64,000 nucleotides of DNA, from contig NZ_MAOI01000066.1 of the NCBI RefSeq assembly GCF_001884235.1, positions 62,001 through 126,000 on the forward strand, read 5' to 3'. Under the pieces are notes generated by a model. The model was not told where the DNA came from. It did no database searches and was given only the letters and a program-made list of their open reading frames with translations. The first letter of the stretch is position 1. Each line of letters begins with the position of its first letter. Both the position numbers and the translations under genes were made by a program. The stretch comes from Bacillus paramycoides. GTDB taxonomy: Bacteria > Bacillota > Bacilli > Bacillales > Bacillaceae_G. Positions 15,732-24,520 of this stretch are shown here, one piece after another.

Positions 15732-16520
15732 TTGCGACGTACATTATATCGACTTATGATCGAACTTACAAATGGTCGTTTTACTTCTTATATATTACGT
15801 AAATTTGCACAATCTCGTTTAAGCTCTATCATTATTCCATCGTATGCGAAAGTTTTTCAAATCAATCAAGATGAGATGGAAAAGGGTTTGAAGGAATATC
15901 GAACATTGCATGATTTATTTACACGTAGGCTAAAAGAAGGAAAACGTAGTATTGATACAGACGCATCGAGTATCATTAGTCCTGTTGATGGTGTTTTTGC
16001 TGATCAAGGTCCTATTGAGGATACAAAAACATTCGATATTAAAGGCAAACGATATTCAATAGTGGATATGCTAGGTAATGAAGAGCGTGCAAAACGATAT
16101 GCAGGCGGTACATATATGGTAATTTATTTGAGTCCAAGTCATTATCATCGCATTCATAGTCCACTTTCAGGCTCTGTGACTGAAAGATTTGTACTCGGTA
16201 GAAAATCATATCCAGTAAATGCAGCCGGTATGGAATATGGGAAAGAACCGTTGTCGAAAAATTATCGCTCTGTTACAGAAGTAAATAGTGAAGGCGAACA
16301 TATGGCGCTTGTAAAAGTAGGGGCAATGTTTGTAAATAGTATTGAGCTTCTTCATGAAAGAAGTACTGTTCAAAAAGGCGAAGAGATGGCATACTTTACA
16401 TTTGGTTCAACAGTTGTTTTATTGTTTGAAAAAGATATGATTGAAGTAATGAAGGAATTGACAAGTGGACAAGAGCTTCGTCTTGGTGAAAAAATTGCAA
16501 CTCGATTATCTCGTAAGTAA
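15732..16520 (+). CDS. psd: Phosphatidylserine decarboxylase proenzyme
   Basis: It decarboxylates phosphatidylserine to phosphatidylethanolamine at the membrane. The start is TTG, nine bases after AGGAGG. At 262 residues it has the normal size of the short bacterial enzyme. Key segments are [21 protein letters not shown] and, near the C-terminus, FGST: autocleavage before this Ser creates the pyruvoyl cofactor and splits the protein into beta and alpha chains. The neighbouring genes are unrelated, and the terminator lies about 100 bases downstream. Confidence 0.95.
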   Translation: MRRTLYRLMIELTNGRFTSYILRKFAQSRLSSIIIPSYAKVFQINQDEMEKGLKEYRTLHDLFTRRLKEGKRSIDTDASSIISPVDGVFADQGPIEDTKTFDIKGKRYSIVDMLGNEERAKRYAGGTYMVIYLSPSHYHRIHSPLSGSVTERFVLGRKSYPVNAAGMEYGKEPLSKNYRSVTEVNSEGEHMALVKVGAMFVNSIELLHERSTVQKGEEMAYFTFGSTVVLLFEKDMIEVMKELTSGQELRLGEKIATRLSRK

Positions 16521-16620
16521 AGAAAAGATTTTATTATAAACTTGTGAAGGCTCTAATTAAGAAATATGGACAAAGGTGCTTAATGAAGAAATCCCCTAGA
16601 TAGGAGTACTTGTTTATTCG

Positions 16621-16647
16621 AGAGCCATCGTAGGATGGCTCTTTTTA
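16621..16647 (+). terminator. Terminator after psd
   Basis: AGAGCCATC (16621-16629) pairs with GATGGCTCT (16634-16642), followed by TTTTT. Confidence 0.85.
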
Positions 16648-16673
16648 CAGGTCAATCAGTAATCTATATGTAC

Positions 16674-16829
16674 TCAAGAAGATTTGACAAGCTTGTCCTC
16701 TAATGAGCGTCTAATAATTTCTTGTTTTATAAGTAAAATGAAGTCGGGATTTAATTTTAGCTCTTTTGCTTTATAATAAGACTCAGTGAGTAACTCAGTA
16801 GATAACTGTTCCATATGTTTTGTTTTCAA
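16674..16829 (-). CDS. sda: Sda, checkpoint inhibitor of sporulation histidine kinases
   Basis: Sda binds sporulation kinases such as KinA and stops phosphorelay entry when DNA replication is blocked or newly started. The 51 residues read ...[20 protein letters not shown]...[18 protein letters not shown], a two-helix hairpin that closely follows B. subtilis Sda (46 residues). TTG at 16829 has AGGAGGTG at good spacing; ATG at 16814 is an alternative giving 46 residues. The minus-strand promoter lies next to several DnaA boxes, as in B. subtilis where DnaA controls sda. Confidence 0.93.
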   Translation of the reverse strand: MKTKHMEQLSTELLTESYYKAKELKLNPDFILLIKQEIIRRSLEDKLVKSS

Positions 16830-16876
16830 GGTGAGTCACCTCCTAATAATATAAGGATTGATTCGTTGTTGCATTT

Positions 16877-16905
16877 AATGTACCAAAAAAATATGACAGT
16901 CACAA
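16877..16905 (-). promoter_or_regulatory. Probable sda promoter
   Basis: On the minus strand TTGTGA (complement of 16900-16905) and TACATT (complement of 16877-16882) are 17 bases apart, ahead of the sda ribosome site and beside a DnaA box. Confidence 0.55.
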
Positions 16906-16913
16906 ACAAGGGG

Positions 16914-17012
16914 TTATCCACATACCTCAGTGGATAAAATGTGCATAGATTGTTAGTAAATTCCAAATTGACTGAAAAATTAATGTGGAAAGTGTGTACA
17001 AGTTTATCCACA
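16914..17012. promoter_or_regulatory. DnaA-box cluster upstream of sda
   Basis: Perfect TTATCCACA boxes occur at 16914-16922 and 17004-17012 (plus strand), with an 8/9 box on the minus strand at 16929-16937. Weaker 7/9 matches are at 16940-16948 and 16984-16992 (minus). The first box abuts the sda -35. Confidence 0.8.
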
Positions 17013-17075
17013 GGTTATCTATCGAAAAATGTTGTCGAAAAATTTTATGAAAAATCCTCAAAGAGGTGAAAGAAA

Positions 17076-17588
17076 TTGAAGTTATTTTTACCAAATGAAT
17101 ATGTGAAAAATGTATATCATGTTCAACCAGAAGATTTGAAAAAACGAGGAATTAAAGGGGTTATTACTGATTTAGATAACACTTTAATTGAATGGGATCG
17201 TCCAAACGCAACACCACAGCTTGAAGAGTGGTTTTTGAAAATGAAAGAAAATGACATTCAAGTAACGGTCGTTTCAAATAATAACGAGCAACGCGTTAAA
17301 GACTTTGCTGATCCATTAGGTATTCCATTTATTCATAGTGCGCGTAAACCGCTTGTTCGCGCATTTAAGCGTGCGATACAAGAGATGCAATTACAGCCAG
17401 ATGAAGTCGTAGTAATTGGAGATCAGCTACTAACGGATGTGCTCGGTGGAAATCGAGTAGGACTTCATACAATTTTAGTTGTGCCAGTAGCGCAAACGGA
17501 CGGATTGGTGACGCGCTTTAATCGAAAAATCGAGCGAAGAATTATGAGAAATATGAAGAAAAAAGGCTTAATTAACTGGGAGGAATAA
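17076..17588 (+). CDS. yqeG: YqeG family HAD-IIIA phosphatase
   Basis: This 170-residue HAD-superfamily hydrolase has motif I ITDLDNTLIEWD (nucleophile Asp and acid Asp), motif II VVSNNNE and motif III/IV VVIGDQLLTDVLGG. Homologues act as phosphatases on phosphatidylglycerophosphate or small metabolites; the substrate in Bacillus is not settled. The start is TTG after AGAGGTG. It opens the yqeG-yqeH-aroE-yhbY-nadD-yqeK-rsfS-yqeM run, with only 3 bases before yqeH. Confidence 0.92.
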   Translation: MKLFLPNEYVKNVYHVQPEDLKKRGIKGVITDLDNTLIEWDRPNATPQLEEWFLKMKENDIQVTVVSNNNEQRVKDFADPLGIPFIHSARKPLVRAFKRAIQEMQLQPDEVVVIGDQLLTDVLGGNRVGLHTILVVPVAQTDGLVTRFNRKIERRIMRNMKKKGLINWEE

Positions 17589-17591
17589 AGT

Positions 17592-18698
17592 TTGACTGAA
17601 ACAATTAAATGTATTGGTTGCGGTGTAGAAATTCAAACAGAAAATAAAAATGAAGTAGGATATGCTCCTGCATCATCTTTAGAGAAGGAACAAGTAATTT
17701 GCCAACGCTGTTTTCGTTTGAAACATTATAACGAAATTCAAGATGTATCTTTAACAGATGATGATTTCCTTCGCATTTTGAATGGAATTGGACAATCAGA
17801 CGCACTAGTGGTCAAAATCGTAGATATTTTCGATTTCAATGGTAGCTGGTTACCAGGCTTACATCGTTTTGTAGGGAATAATAAAGTATTACTTGTAGGG
17901 AATAAGGCTGACTTAATTCCAAAGTCAGTTAAGCATGATAAAGTAAAACATTGGATGCGCTATAGTGCAAAGCAACTTGGTTTAAAACCAGAAGATGTCT
18001 TTTTAATTAGTGCAGCTAAAGGGCAAGGAATCGCTGAACTTGCTGAGGCAATTGAATATTACCGCGGAGGCAAAGACGTTTATGTTGTCGGATGTACGAA
18101 TGTTGGTAAATCAACATTTATTAATCGTATGATTAAAGAGTTTAGTGATGAAACTGAGAATGTAATTACAACATCTCATTTCCCAGGAACAACACTTGAT
18201 TTAATTGATATTCCATTAGATGAAGCATCATCTCTATATGATACACCGGGTATTATTAATCATCATCAAATGGCCCATTATGTTGGGAAACAAAGCTTAA
18301 AGCTTATTACACCGACTACAGAGATTAAGCCAATGGTATTTCAATTAAATGAGGAACAAACATTATTCTTTGGCGGATTAGCACGATTTGATTATGTAAG
18401 TGGAGGCCGTCGTGCATTCACTTGTCATTTCTCAAACCGTTTAACAATCCATCGCACAAAGCTCGAAAAGGCTGATGAATTGTACGAAAGACATGCTGGG
18501 GAATTATTGAATCCACCGACACCAGAAGAATTAGAAAATATGCCTGAGTTTGTGAAATATGAATTTAATATTCGTGAACCGAAAACGGATGTTGTATTCT
18601 CTGGATTGGGCTGGGTTACTGTAAATGAATCAGGAGCGAAAATTGTTGCTCATGTACCAAAAGGAGTAAGTGTTTCATTACGTAAATCTTTAATTTAA
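17592..18698 (+). CDS. yqeH: Ribosome-biogenesis GTPase YqeH, circularly permuted
   Basis: YqeH helps assemble the 30S ribosomal subunit. An N-terminal zinc finger (CIGCGVEI...CQRCFRL) precedes a GTPase domain whose motifs are in permuted order: NKAD (G4) and SAAKG (G5) come first, followed by GCTNVGKST (G1) and DTPG (G3). A C-terminal RNA-binding region follows. At 368 residues it is of normal length. It starts at TTG, just after yqeG, with GGGAGG as ribosome site. The neighbours yhbY and rsfS also act on ribosomes. Confidence 0.96.
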   Translation: MTETIKCIGCGVEIQTENKNEVGYAPASSLEKEQVICQRCFRLKHYNEIQDVSLTDDDFLRILNGIGQSDALVVKIVDIFDFNGSWLPGLHRFVGNNKVLLVGNKADLIPKSVKHDKVKHWMRYSAKQLGLKPEDVFLISAAKGQGIAELAEAIEYYRGGKDVYVVGCTNVGKSTFINRMIKEFSDETENVITTSHFPGTTLDLIDIPLDEASSLYDTPGIINHHQMAHYVGKQSLKLITPTTEIKPMVFQLNEEQTLFFGGLARFDYVSGGRRAFTCHFSNRLTIHRTKLEKADELYERHAGELLNPPTPEELENMPEFVKYEFNIREPKTDVVFSGLGWVTVNESGAKIVAHVPKGVSVSLRKSLI

Positions 18699-18713
18699 TA
18701 TGGAGAGGGATTT

Positions 18714-19547
18714 ATGAAACAATTATATGGTGTAATCGGAAATCCAATTGGACATTCATTATCACCCGTTATGCATAACGATGCATTTGAACACTTGAAT
18801 ATGGATGCCCACTATCACGCGTTTCTTGTAGAAGAAGAAACGTTAGGGGAAGCAGTAAAAGGTTTAAAAGCATTAGGAATTTCAGGGTTTAATGTAACAA
18901 CTCCGCACAAAGTTGCAATTATGGAGTATCTAGATGAAGTTGCCCCGCTAGCAGAGCAAATCGGTGCAGTAAATACGGTCGTTCATCGAGAGGGAAAATT
19001 GATTGGGTATAATACGGATGGAATTGGTTTTGTTCGTGCCTTACAGTCAATTAGTAAAGATCCGCTTCAAGAGAAACGTATTTTATTAATCGGTGCAGGC
19101 GGTGCTAGTCGAGCTATTTACTTTTCACTTGCAGATGTAGGTGTGAAAGCAATTGATATTGCTAATCGTACTGTAGATAAGGCGGAAAATCTTATCGCTG
19201 GATGCATGGGAAATGTTAATTCACATGCTCTATCGCTAGAACGCGCAGCGGAAGTTCAAGGGGAATATGATATTATCATTCAAACAACAACGATAGGCAT
19301 GCATCCGCATGTTGAGTATGCACCGCTAGAAATTCGTTCGTTGAAACAAGGAACGATTGTTTCTGATATTATTTATAATCCATTTGAGACGAAAATTTTA
19401 GGCGATGCGAAAGCACAAGGTGCAACAATTCAAAATGGAATCGATATGTTCGTTTATCAAGGTGCACTTGCATTTGAAATGTGGACAGGTCGTGTGCCGA
19501 ATATTGATAGAATGAAACAATTAGTAATGAGAAAGCTTGGAGGCTAA
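18714..19547 (+). CDS. aroE: Shikimate dehydrogenase (NADP+)
   Basis: It reduces 3-dehydroshikimate to shikimate in aromatic amino acid synthesis. The substrate site is seen in [14 protein letters not shown] and NVTTPHK (catalytic Lys) and NTDG; the nucleotide-binding loop is GAGGASRA. The 277-residue length is normal. GGAGAGG lies before the ATG. It is embedded in the yqe operon with a 4-base gap to yhbY. Confidence 0.97.
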   Translation: MKQLYGVIGNPIGHSLSPVMHNDAFEHLNMDAHYHAFLVEEETLGEAVKGLKALGISGFNVTTPHKVAIMEYLDEVAPLAEQIGAVNTVVHREGKLIGYNTDGIGFVRALQSISKDPLQEKRILLIGAGGASRAIYFSLADVGVKAIDIANRTVDKAENLIAGCMGNVNSHALSLERAAEVQGEYDIIIQTTTIGMHPHVEYAPLEIRSLKQGTIVSDIIYNPFETKILGDAKAQGATIQNGIDMFVYQGALAFEMWTGRVPNIDRMKQLVMRKLGG

Positions 19548-19551
19548 TTAT

Positions 19552-19845
19552 ATGTTAACAGGAAAACAAAAAAGATTTTTACGTGCGCAGGCACATCATT
19601 TAACACCGATTTTTCAAGTTGGAAAAGGCGGCGTAAATGAAAATATGATTAAACAAATTGCAGACACTTTAGAAGCACGTGAATTATTCAAAGTGAGCGT
19701 GTTACAAAACTGTGAATTTGATCGCCGTGAAGTTGCAGAAGAGCTTGCACAAGGTGCACGTGCTGAAATCGTTCAAGTAATTGGAAGCACAATTGTTTTA
19801 TACAAAGAATCAAGAGAAAATAAGCAAATTAAGCTTCCACGATAA
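19552..19845 (+). CDS. yhbY: Ribosome assembly RNA-binding protein YhbY (CRM domain)
   Basis: This 97-residue single CRM-domain protein binds the 50S precursor. The start MLTGKQKRFLRAQAHH and the GKGGVNENM loop (GxxG-like) identify it. I start it at ATG 19552, because GGAGG lies at 19539-19543; the longer TTG start at 19537 would cover that site. It is also known as yqeI. The gap to nadD is 135 bases, so nadD may have extra signals of its own. Confidence 0.93.
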   Translation: MLTGKQKRFLRAQAHHLTPIFQVGKGGVNENMIKQIADTLEARELFKVSVLQNCEFDRREVAEELAQGARAEIVQVIGSTIVLYKESRENKQIKLPR

Positions 19846-19980
19846 AAGGTATAAGTGAGTTGTTTCGTAATTGACGCTTGATATGTAGAGAGCGAAACCA
19901 ATTGAACTTTTATTAACAGTAGACTCTCTTCGAATGTTTATGGGGAGAGTTGCTGTATGTAAAAGGAAGGAGCGTTTCTT

Positions 19981-20550
19981 TTGAGAAAAATTGGCATTAT
20001 TGGCGGCACATTTGATCCACCTCATAATGGGCATTTGTTAATTGCGAATGAAGTGTATCATGCGCTAAATTTGGAAGAGGTATGGTTTTTGCCAAACCAA
20101 ATTCCGCCGCACAAACAAGGCCGTAACATTACGAGTGTGAACAACCGATTAAACATGCTGCAAATGGCGACTGAAGAAGAAGCATACTTTTCAATTTGTT
20201 TAGAAGAGCTAAACAGAGAAGGCCCATCTTATACGTATGACACGATGTTACAATTAACAAGGAAGTATCCGGATGTACAGTTTCACTTTATTATTGGCGG
20301 AGACATGGTTGAGTATTTACCGAAATGGTATAACATTGAGGAGTTACTCAAGCTTGTAACTTTTGTTGGAGTTGCAAGACCAGGTTATACATTGCATACG
20401 CCTTATGATATCGTAAAAGTGGAAATTCCAGAGTTTGCAGTTTCTTCCTCTTTGTTGCGTGAGAGATACATGGAGAAGAAAACGTGCAAATATTTACTTC
20501 CTGAAAAAGTACAGGTATATATCGAGAGGAATGGGTTGTATGAATCGTGA
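19981..20550 (+). CDS. nadD: Nicotinate-nucleotide adenylyltransferase
   Basis: It transfers AMP from ATP to nicotinate mononucleotide to make deamido-NAD, an essential NAD step. [12 protein letters not shown] carries the (T/H)xGH-type adenylyl site and SSSLLRER is the second ATP motif (ISxTxxR-like). The 189-residue length is normal. The start is TTG after AAGGAGCG. The end overlaps yqeK by 11 bases. Confidence 0.96.
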   Translation: MRKIGIIGGTFDPPHNGHLLIANEVYHALNLEEVWFLPNQIPPHKQGRNITSVNNRLNMLQMATEEEAYFSICLEELNREGPSYTYDTMLQLTRKYPDVQFHFIIGGDMVEYLPKWYNIEELLKLVTFVGVARPGYTLHTPYDIVKVEIPEFAVSSSLLRERYMEKKTCKYLLPEKVQVYIERNGLYES

Positions 20551-21109
20551 AAAAGCACTTAAAATTGTCAAACAACAAATGCATGAAAAACGTTATATAC
20601 ACACGATTGGTGTAATGGAAACAGCGATTGAACTTGCTCGGTTATATGGTGTAGATGAGAAAAAGGCAGAGATAGCTGCTATATTTCACGATTATGCAAA
20701 ATGTAGAGCGATTCCAGAAATGGAAGGGATTATTAAGAGAGAAGCTTTGCCGAAGGATCTACTTCACTATAACAAAGAGTTATGGCATGCACCTGTTGGG
20801 GCATACTTAGTAGAAAAAGAAGTGGGCATTACTGATCCTGAAATTCTACAAGCTATTACATATCATACAAGTGGTCATGAAAAAATGACAATGTTAGATA
20901 AAGTTATTTATGTGGCAGATTACATTGAACCAGGTCGTAAATTTCCTGGTGTGGAAGAAGCGAGAAAACTCGCATATAAAGATATAAATCAAGCTTTATT
21001 GTTTGCTTTAAAGCGAACAATTCAATTTTTAATGGAAAAAGATCAAACGATTTATCCATTAACATTCCAAACATACAACGCAGTTATCAAGGAGGAAATT
21101 ACTAAATGA
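20540..21109 (+). CDS. yqeK: HD-domain phosphohydrolase YqeK (symmetrical Ap4A hydrolase type)
   Basis: The HD motif is in [10 protein letters not shown], with further metal-binding His in WHAPVGAYL and ITYHTSGH. YqeK-family enzymes hydrolyse diadenosine tetraphosphate to two ADP in other Firmicutes. ATG at 20540 (189 residues) sits after GAGAGGAATGGG, within the end of nadD; upstream in-frame starts would lie deep in nadD. Its TGA overlaps the rsfS ATG. Confidence 0.92.
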   Translation: MNREKALKIVKQQMHEKRYIHTIGVMETAIELARLYGVDEKKAEIAAIFHDYAKCRAIPEMEGIIKREALPKDLLHYNKELWHAPVGAYLVEKEVGITDPEILQAITYHTSGHEKMTMLDKVIYVADYIEPGRKFPGVEEARKLAYKDINQALLFALKRTIQFLMEKDQTIYPLTFQTYNAVIKEEITK

Positions 21110-21462
21110 AAGATAAAGAGTTATTAGTATTAGCGGCAAAAGCAGCTGATGATAAGAGAGCAGAAGATATGGTTGTACTAAATATGCAAGGAATTTCACC
21201 AATTGCTGACTATTTTATTATTTGTCACGGGAATTCAGACAAGCAAGTGCAAGCAATTGCACGTGAAATTAAGTCGAAGGCACATGAGTTGAAAATTGAT
21301 GTTCAACGTATGGAAGGTTTTGATGAAGCACGTTGGGTTTTAGTAGACCTTGGTGATGTAGTTGCACATGTATTCCATAAAGATGAGCGTGATCACTACA
21401 ATTTAGAGCGTCTATGGGGCGATGTGCCGCGTGAAGATATCGCAGATGAGTTAGATCAATGA
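21106..21462 (+). CDS. rsfS: Ribosome silencing factor RsfS
   Basis: RsfS binds uL14 on the 50S subunit and blocks subunit joining when nutrients are low. The 118-residue product shows the DUF143/Iojap core: DYFIICHGNSDKQVQAIA and GFDEARWVLVDLGDVVAHVF. GGAGG lies 8 bases before ATG. It overlaps both yqeK (ATGA) and yqeM (ATGA), indicating coupled translation. Confidence 0.95.
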   Translation: MKDKELLVLAAKAADDKRAEDMVVLNMQGISPIADYFIICHGNSDKQVQAIAREIKSKAHELKIDVQRMEGFDEARWVLVDLGDVVAHVFHKDERDHYNLERLWGDVPREDIADELDQ

Positions 21463-22208
21463 AATACGAACAATTTGCATTGCTGTATGACGAACTGATG
21501 AATGATGTCCCTTATGATAAATGGGTGGAATTCACAGAAGAAAGTTTGCAACAGGCATCTATGAAAGAGGCAAAAATTCTTGACGTAGCATGTGGAACTG
21601 GTAACGTAACACTTCCGCTTGTGCGAAAAGGTTATGATTTAATTGGTGTAGATCTTTCGGAAGAAATGTTAACTGTCGCGCAGCAGAAATTGGGGGGAGA
21701 AGGTTACTTTATTCCTTTTTACCAACAGGACATGAGAGAGCTCGATGTTCCTGGTGAATTCGATTGTGTGACAATCTTTTGTGACTCATTAAACTATGTA
21801 TTGCAAGAAGATGGAGTGCAAGAAACATTTAGAAGAGTTTTCCACCATTTACGTCAGGATGGCTTGTTTTTATTCGATGTACACTCTTTATATAAAATAC
21901 ATCACGTATTTCAAAATGAAACATATACAGTGAATGGCGAAGAAATATCACTTATTTGGAACTGCTTCCCTGGAGAAGAATCAGATAGTGTGGAACATGA
22001 TTTGACATTCTTTGTACAAGATTCAGAAGAAGATGTGTATCATCGTTTTGACGAATGTCACGTGCAGCGTGCATATTCGGTTGAAGTGTTAACGAAATGG
22101 CTTGAAGAATCTGGGTTTACGGTGCTTCGTGTCACAGGTGATTTTGAACGAATTGAAGTGACGGAACAAACAGAGCGCATCTTTTTTATGGCGAAGAAGA
22201 ATGGATAA
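21459..22208 (+). CDS. yqeM: Class I SAM-dependent methyltransferase YqeM
   Basis: This 249-residue Rossmann-fold methyltransferase has motif I LDVACGTGNVTLPL and a following acidic residue in LIGVDLSEEML. The target is unknown; neighbours suggest RNA, ribosome or cofactor metabolism. It closes the operon, overlapping rsfS by 4 bases and ending at a strong terminator. Confidence 0.9.
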   Translation: MKYEQFALLYDELMNDVPYDKWVEFTEESLQQASMKEAKILDVACGTGNVTLPLVRKGYDLIGVDLSEEMLTVAQQKLGGEGYFIPFYQQDMRELDVPGEFDCVTIFCDSLNYVLQEDGVQETFRRVFHHLRQDGLFLFDVHSLYKIHHVFQNETYTVNGEEISLIWNCFPGEESDSVEHDLTFFVQDSEEDVYHRFDECHVQRAYSVEVLTKWLEESGFTVLRVTGDFERIEVTEQTERIFFMAKKNG

Positions 22209-22243
22209 AACAAAAGCAACCGATAAGGTTGCTTTTGTTTTAT
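22207..22243 (+). terminator. Terminator of the yqeG-yqeM operon
   Basis: AAAACAAAAGCAACC (22207-22221) pairs perfectly with GGTTGCTTTTGTTTT (22228-22242). Confidence 0.92.
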
Positions 22244-22380
22244 AGAAAAGATGTAGTTTTAGTTCTAGAAAAATAAAAAGATGAAATGTGTAAAGTGTAA
22301 AAATGCTAGTTTTAGTGAAAATGTAGTATGAAAAAGATACGTATTAATAAAAAGGATTTGGAATTACGATGGCGTATTTA

Positions 22381-23208
22381 TTATGTGTGTTTATTGAATT
22401 GCTGCTCAACGCACTTTAAATCTTCATCAAATTTCTCATGTGTCCGTTCAATTAATTTATGGAACATATCCCCGACGTGCTCTTCTAAAATACGAATACC
22501 TTCTCCTGTAACACCGCCTTTGACACATACCTTTTCTTGTAATGTGGGTAATGTGAAAATCTCTTTTTCAAGTAATTTCCCCATTCCAATGACCATTTCA
22601 CTTACTAAAGTAGTGGCTTCTTCATGTGTAATATTTGTTTTATCTACAGCAGCGTTAATGAAACATTGTAATAAATAACTAAAAAAAGCAGGGCCACAGC
22701 TTGCTATATCAGATGAAACGCGCGTTATATTTTCTTCTATAACAAGGGGAGTAGAAATGTTTTTGAATAGACGAAGTAGTTTTTGCTGCCATTCTTCAGA
22801 GCAGTTATTTCCAAAGGTAAAAAGTGATGCGCCGGATAAGGCGCGGTTTGTGATGCTTGGAATGATACGCGCGACATGGCAAGGTACAAGAGTTTCTAAT
22901 TGTGCTGGAGATATTGGACTTGTGATAGAAACTAAGCACTTTTCATCAGAGAAATGTTCAGCGTATTTTTGTAGGATAGGATATATATCTATCGGTTTTA
23001 CGCAAATGAAAATAAGCTGCGATTGTTCGATTACCTCTTGGATTGTTTTGGCTATATGAACAGAAGGGTATTTTTCTTTTATATGATATGCTTTGGCAGG
23101 CGTCCGATTAATAATAGTAAGGCACGAAGGTTTGACAGCACGGGTTTCTAAAAATGCATCGATTAGTATATTCCCCATGTTCCCTGTCCCTATAATTCCT
23201 ATATTCAA
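22381..23208 (-). CDS. comER: ComER, pyrroline-5-carboxylate reductase-like protein
   Basis: This is a ProC-family protein encoded divergently from comEA. The Rossmann start IGIIGTGNMG and later VSSDIASCGPAFF match P5C reductases. In B. subtilis comER is dispensable for DNA uptake, and has been linked to sporulation and biofilm control. I start at TTG 23208 (275 residues) because GGAGGG lies 8 bases before it; the frame extends further but lacks a ribosome site. Confidence 0.9.
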   Translation of the reverse strand: MNIGIIGTGNMGNILIDAFLETRAVKPSCLTIINRTPAKAYHIKEKYPSVHIAKTIQEVIEQSQLIFICVKPIDIYPILQKYAEHFSDEKCLVSITSPISPAQLETLVPCHVARIIPSITNRALSGASLFTFGNNCSEEWQQKLLRLFKNISTPLVIEENITRVSSDIASCGPAFFSYLLQCFINAAVDKTNITHEEATTLVSEMVIGMGKLLEKEIFTLPTLQEKVCVKGGVTGEGIRILEEHVGDMFHKLIERTHEKFDEDLKCVEQQFNKHT

Positions 23209-23285
23209 TGTTTCATCCCTCCTTCGTAACAGCGTTCTCCTAAACAATATGAATGATGTTATAAATTTATGATTAGAGGTGTAAA

Positions 23286-23885
23286 ATGATGTGGGATTTT
23301 CCGAAAAAATGGTTGGGATTAGTAGTTATTATTGGTATTGTGATATTCCTTTTTTTCTGGAAAACGAACCAGCATACAGAACAATCACTCATTACAATGG
23401 ATGTTCAAGCGAAAGATGTGGAGAAAAAAAGCAAACCGAAAGTATCGGATACAAAGGAACAGAAGAAAATAATTATAATTGATGTAAAAGGAGCGGTTTT
23501 TAAAGAGGGTGTGTATGAAATGAAGGAAGGGGACCGGGTGAAGGACGCGGTTGAAAAAGCTGGTGGTTTGTTGCCAGATGCAGATATGAAGAAAGTGAAT
23601 TTGGCGCAAATGGTCCAAGACCAAATGATTCTTTATGTTCCTAACAAAAATGAGCTAGTGCAAGAAGGAGCTGCTTTTTCAAAAAGCGAGGGTAAAGTGC
23701 AAATAAATACAGCTTCTAAAGAGCAACTGGAAAAAATAACGGGTATTGGTTCTCGGAAGGCGGAAAGTATTTTGAAATATCGAGAAGAACACGGCCCGTT
23801 TCGGAAAATAGAAGATTTATTGGAGATTGATGGGATTGGAACGAAGTCCCTTGAAAAAATAAAAGATCAAATAATTATTCCATAA
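23286..23885 (+). CDS. comEA: Competence protein ComEA, DNA receptor
   Basis: ComEA binds double-stranded DNA at the cell surface during transformation. One N-terminal membrane helix (about 9-26) is followed by a linker, an SLBB domain (VKGAVFKEGVYEM...) and a helix-hairpin-helix DNA-binding domain at the C-terminus (INTASKEQLEKITGIGSRKAESIL...LLEIDGIGTKSLEKI). GAGGTG precedes two adjacent ATG codons. It starts the comE operon. Confidence 0.95.
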   Translation: MMWDFPKKWLGLVVIIGIVIFLFFWKTNQHTEQSLITMDVQAKDVEKKSKPKVSDTKEQKKIIIIDVKGAVFKEGVYEMKEGDRVKDAVEKAGGLLPDADMKKVNLAQMVQDQMILYVPNKNELVQEGAAFSKSEGKVQINTASKEQLEKITGIGSRKAESILKYREEHGPFRKIEDLLEIDGIGTKSLEKIKDQIIIP

Positions 23886-23948
23886 AAGATTGACGAAGTT
23901 TTTCCTCTTTCGCTACACTACAAGTAGACAAAAAAGTAGGTGAAAAAT

Positions 23949-24506
23949 ATGGAACGAATTTCATGGGATCAATATTTTATGACGCAAAGCCATCTGTTAT
24001 CTTTGCGTAGTACGTGTACAAGACTTGCGGTAGGAGCGACGATCGTTCGTGATAAACGAATTATTGCTGGTGGATATAACGGTTCAATTAAAGGTGGTGT
24101 ACATTGTATAGACGATGGTTGTTACGTCATTGATAATCATTGTGTTCGTACAATTCATGCTGAAATGAATGCTTTATTGCAATGTGCGAAGTTTGGTGTA
24201 AAAACAGAGGAAGCGGAAATATACGTTACGCATTTCCCTTGTCTACAATGTTGCAAGGCGATTATTCAAAGTGGTATTACAGCAGTTTATTATGCACAGG
24301 ATTATAAAAATCATCCGTATGCTATAGAGTTATTTGAACAAGCAAATGTGACAGTGAAGCACGTTCCGCTAGAGTATGACATTGCATCGCTAGAGGAACA
24401 AGAACGTCATTTGCAGCTAAAAGAACTGTTTGCATCTTTAGAAAAAGATAACTTGTCAATGGAAGAATTACAGCGTGTATTCACTGAAGCAAAAATGATG
24501 CTATAA
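23949..24506 (+). CDS. comEB: ComEB, dCMP deaminase-like protein
   Basis: The zinc motif HAEMNALL with PCLQCCKAI is that of deoxycytidylate deaminases, which make dUMP from dCMP. In B. subtilis it is not needed for DNA uptake itself. I start at ATG 23949, spaced after AGGTG; a GTG at 23940 overlaps that site. 185 residues. It lies between comEA and comEC. Confidence 0.93.
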   Translation: MERISWDQYFMTQSHLLSLRSTCTRLAVGATIVRDKRIIAGGYNGSIKGGVHCIDDGCYVIDNHCVRTIHAEMNALLQCAKFGVKTEEAEIYVTHFPCLQCCKAIIQSGITAVYYAQDYKNHPYAIELFEQANVTVKHVPLEYDIASLEEQERHLQLKELFASLEKDNLSMEELQRVFTEAKMML

Positions 24507-24520
24507 GGGGTGGATATGAG

